This document shows, piece by piece, positions 15,967 to 16,434 of a DNA stretch of 16,434 bases. The stretch covers positions 1 through 16,434 of the forward strand of contig NATO01000018.1 of the NCBI GenBank assembly GCA_002085385.1, in the 5' to 3' direction. Within the stretch, counting starts at the first letter, position 1. Each line of letters opens with the position of its first letter. The notes below the pieces were generated by a model. It ran no database searches. It was not told where the DNA came from and worked only from the letters and a program-made list of their open reading frames with translations. The translations under genes and the position numbers were made by a program. Origin of the DNA: a candidate division Zixibacteria bacterium 4484_93. GTDB taxonomy: Bacteria; UBP14; UBA6098; 4484-93.

Positions 15967-16434
15967 TTATTTTACGACACCGTATTTCCTCCCCACCTTG
16001 ATGAAGGCATCGATTGCCCTATCGAGCATCTGCTTTGTGTGGGCTGCTGAGAGCTGCACTCGGATTCTCGATTCTCCCCTCGGGACAACGGGATAGTAGA
16101 ACCCGACGACATATATCCCCTCGTCGAGCAGATCGGCAGCCATATCCTGTGAGAGTTTGGCGTCATTGGGGAACTTGCCGAGCATAATCGGGACAATCGG
16201 GTGTTCGCCTGGTGTAATCTCGAAACCAGCCTCGGTCATCTTATCGCGGAAGTATTTTGTGTTGTCCATCAAACGGTCTCGCAACTCGGTTGTTTCCGAG
16301 AGCTTATTAAAGACGGCTATTGCTGTCCCGACGACAACTGGAGGCACGGTATTGCTGAACAGGTATGGCCGTGAGCGCTGGCGATAGAGGTCGATTAACT
16401 CCTGATGCCCGGCGATGAATCCGCCCGATGCTCC
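15967..16434 (-). CDS. kbl: 2-amino-3-ketobutyrate CoA ligase (glycine C-acetyltransferase), C-terminal part
   Basis: The last 155 codons of a gene entering from the right edge are present. The sequence 'GASGGFIAG', 'LYRQRSRPYLFSNTVPP', 'HPIVPIMLGKF', 'EGIYVVGFYYPVVPRGESR' and 'RVQLSAAHT' closely follows E. coli Kbl as I remember it. The enzyme is PLP-dependent and cleaves 2-amino-3-ketobutyrate with CoA to glycine and acetyl-CoA in threonine degradation. The window starts just after the expected PLP lysine ('LGKALG' precedes 'GASGG'), so the Schiff-base residue cannot be checked. The arginine of 'ESRIRVQ' should bind the substrate carboxylate. Related alpha-oxoamine synthases (BioF, HemA, SPT) are less likely given the 'FYYPVVPRG' and 'SAAHT' segments. 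A GTG at 16345-16347 is internal, not the start. The gene ends in its own terminator. Confidence 0.9.
   Translation of the reverse strand, partial: GASGGFIAGHQELIDLYRQRSRPYLFSNTVPPVVVGTAIAVFNKLSETTELRDRLMDNTKYFRDKMTEAGFEITPGEHPIVPIMLGKFPNDAKLSQDMAADLLDEGIYVVGFYYPVVPRGESRIRVQLSAAHTKQMLDRAIDAFIKVGRKYGVVK

Noticed and set aside
16345..16347. GTG as the start of a short gene (126 codons)
   Set aside because: The frame continues to the window edge with clear Kbl sequence, so this GTG is an internal valine codon.

Overview
The window is a bacterial chromosome segment in which every gene I can support lies on the minus strand. Read in transcription order (high to low coordinates) it holds: the C-terminal end of a 2-amino-3-ketobutyrate CoA ligase (kbl); a terminator and a promoter; a secreted protein with carboxypeptidase-regulatory-like domains and a C-terminal sorting domain, split by a frameshift; an MBL-fold UPF0173-type hydrolase; methionyl-tRNA synthetase (metG); a secreted HExxH metalloprotease-like protein; a second promoter; pilB, pilT, pilC and a PilS-like histidine kinase; and a very large secreted protein built of Ig-like repeats, also frameshifted, which runs off the left edge.

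The organism looks like an uncultivated lineage in or near the FCB group (candidate phyla such as Cloacimonadota, WOR-3/Stahlbacteria, Zixibacteria or Marinimicrobia). The basis is the 'YPNPS'/'FPNPFN' C-terminal sorting-type domains, the large repeat-rich secreted proteins, and a Geobacter-like pilB-pilT-pilC-pilS order. This is inference; no marker gene fixes the phylum.

Layout. Positions 15970-16434: end of kbl. Positions 15827-15966: intergenic, with a rho-independent terminator for kbl and a TTGATT-N17-TATAAT promoter. Positions 9420-15826: one apparent operon (secreted protein, hydrolase, metG, metalloprotease) with gaps of 9 and 4 bases or a 7-base overlap. Positions 9354-9419: short intergenic with a TTGAAT-N17-TATATT promoter. 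Positions 1-9353: the type IV pilus motor genes, the sensor kinase and the giant repeat protein, again tightly packed, with only 1 base between kinase and giant gene. The two convincing promoters define two transcription units. No tRNA, rRNA, IS element or CRISPR array was seen.

How the genes fit together. PilB powers pilus extension, PilT powers retraction and PilC is the inner-membrane platform. The PilS-like kinase would tune pilus expression, but the next position, where pilR sits in the Geobacter arrangement, is occupied by the giant secreted repeat protein. The three secreted proteins look like a cell-surface set.

The most notable observation is that both modular surface genes carry lesions that look like short deletions: a ~50-residue loss plus frameshift near 842-866, an in-frame shortened repeat near 1825-1860, and a -1 frame change near 14280-14296. 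All six cytoplasmic or membrane housekeeping-type genes are intact.
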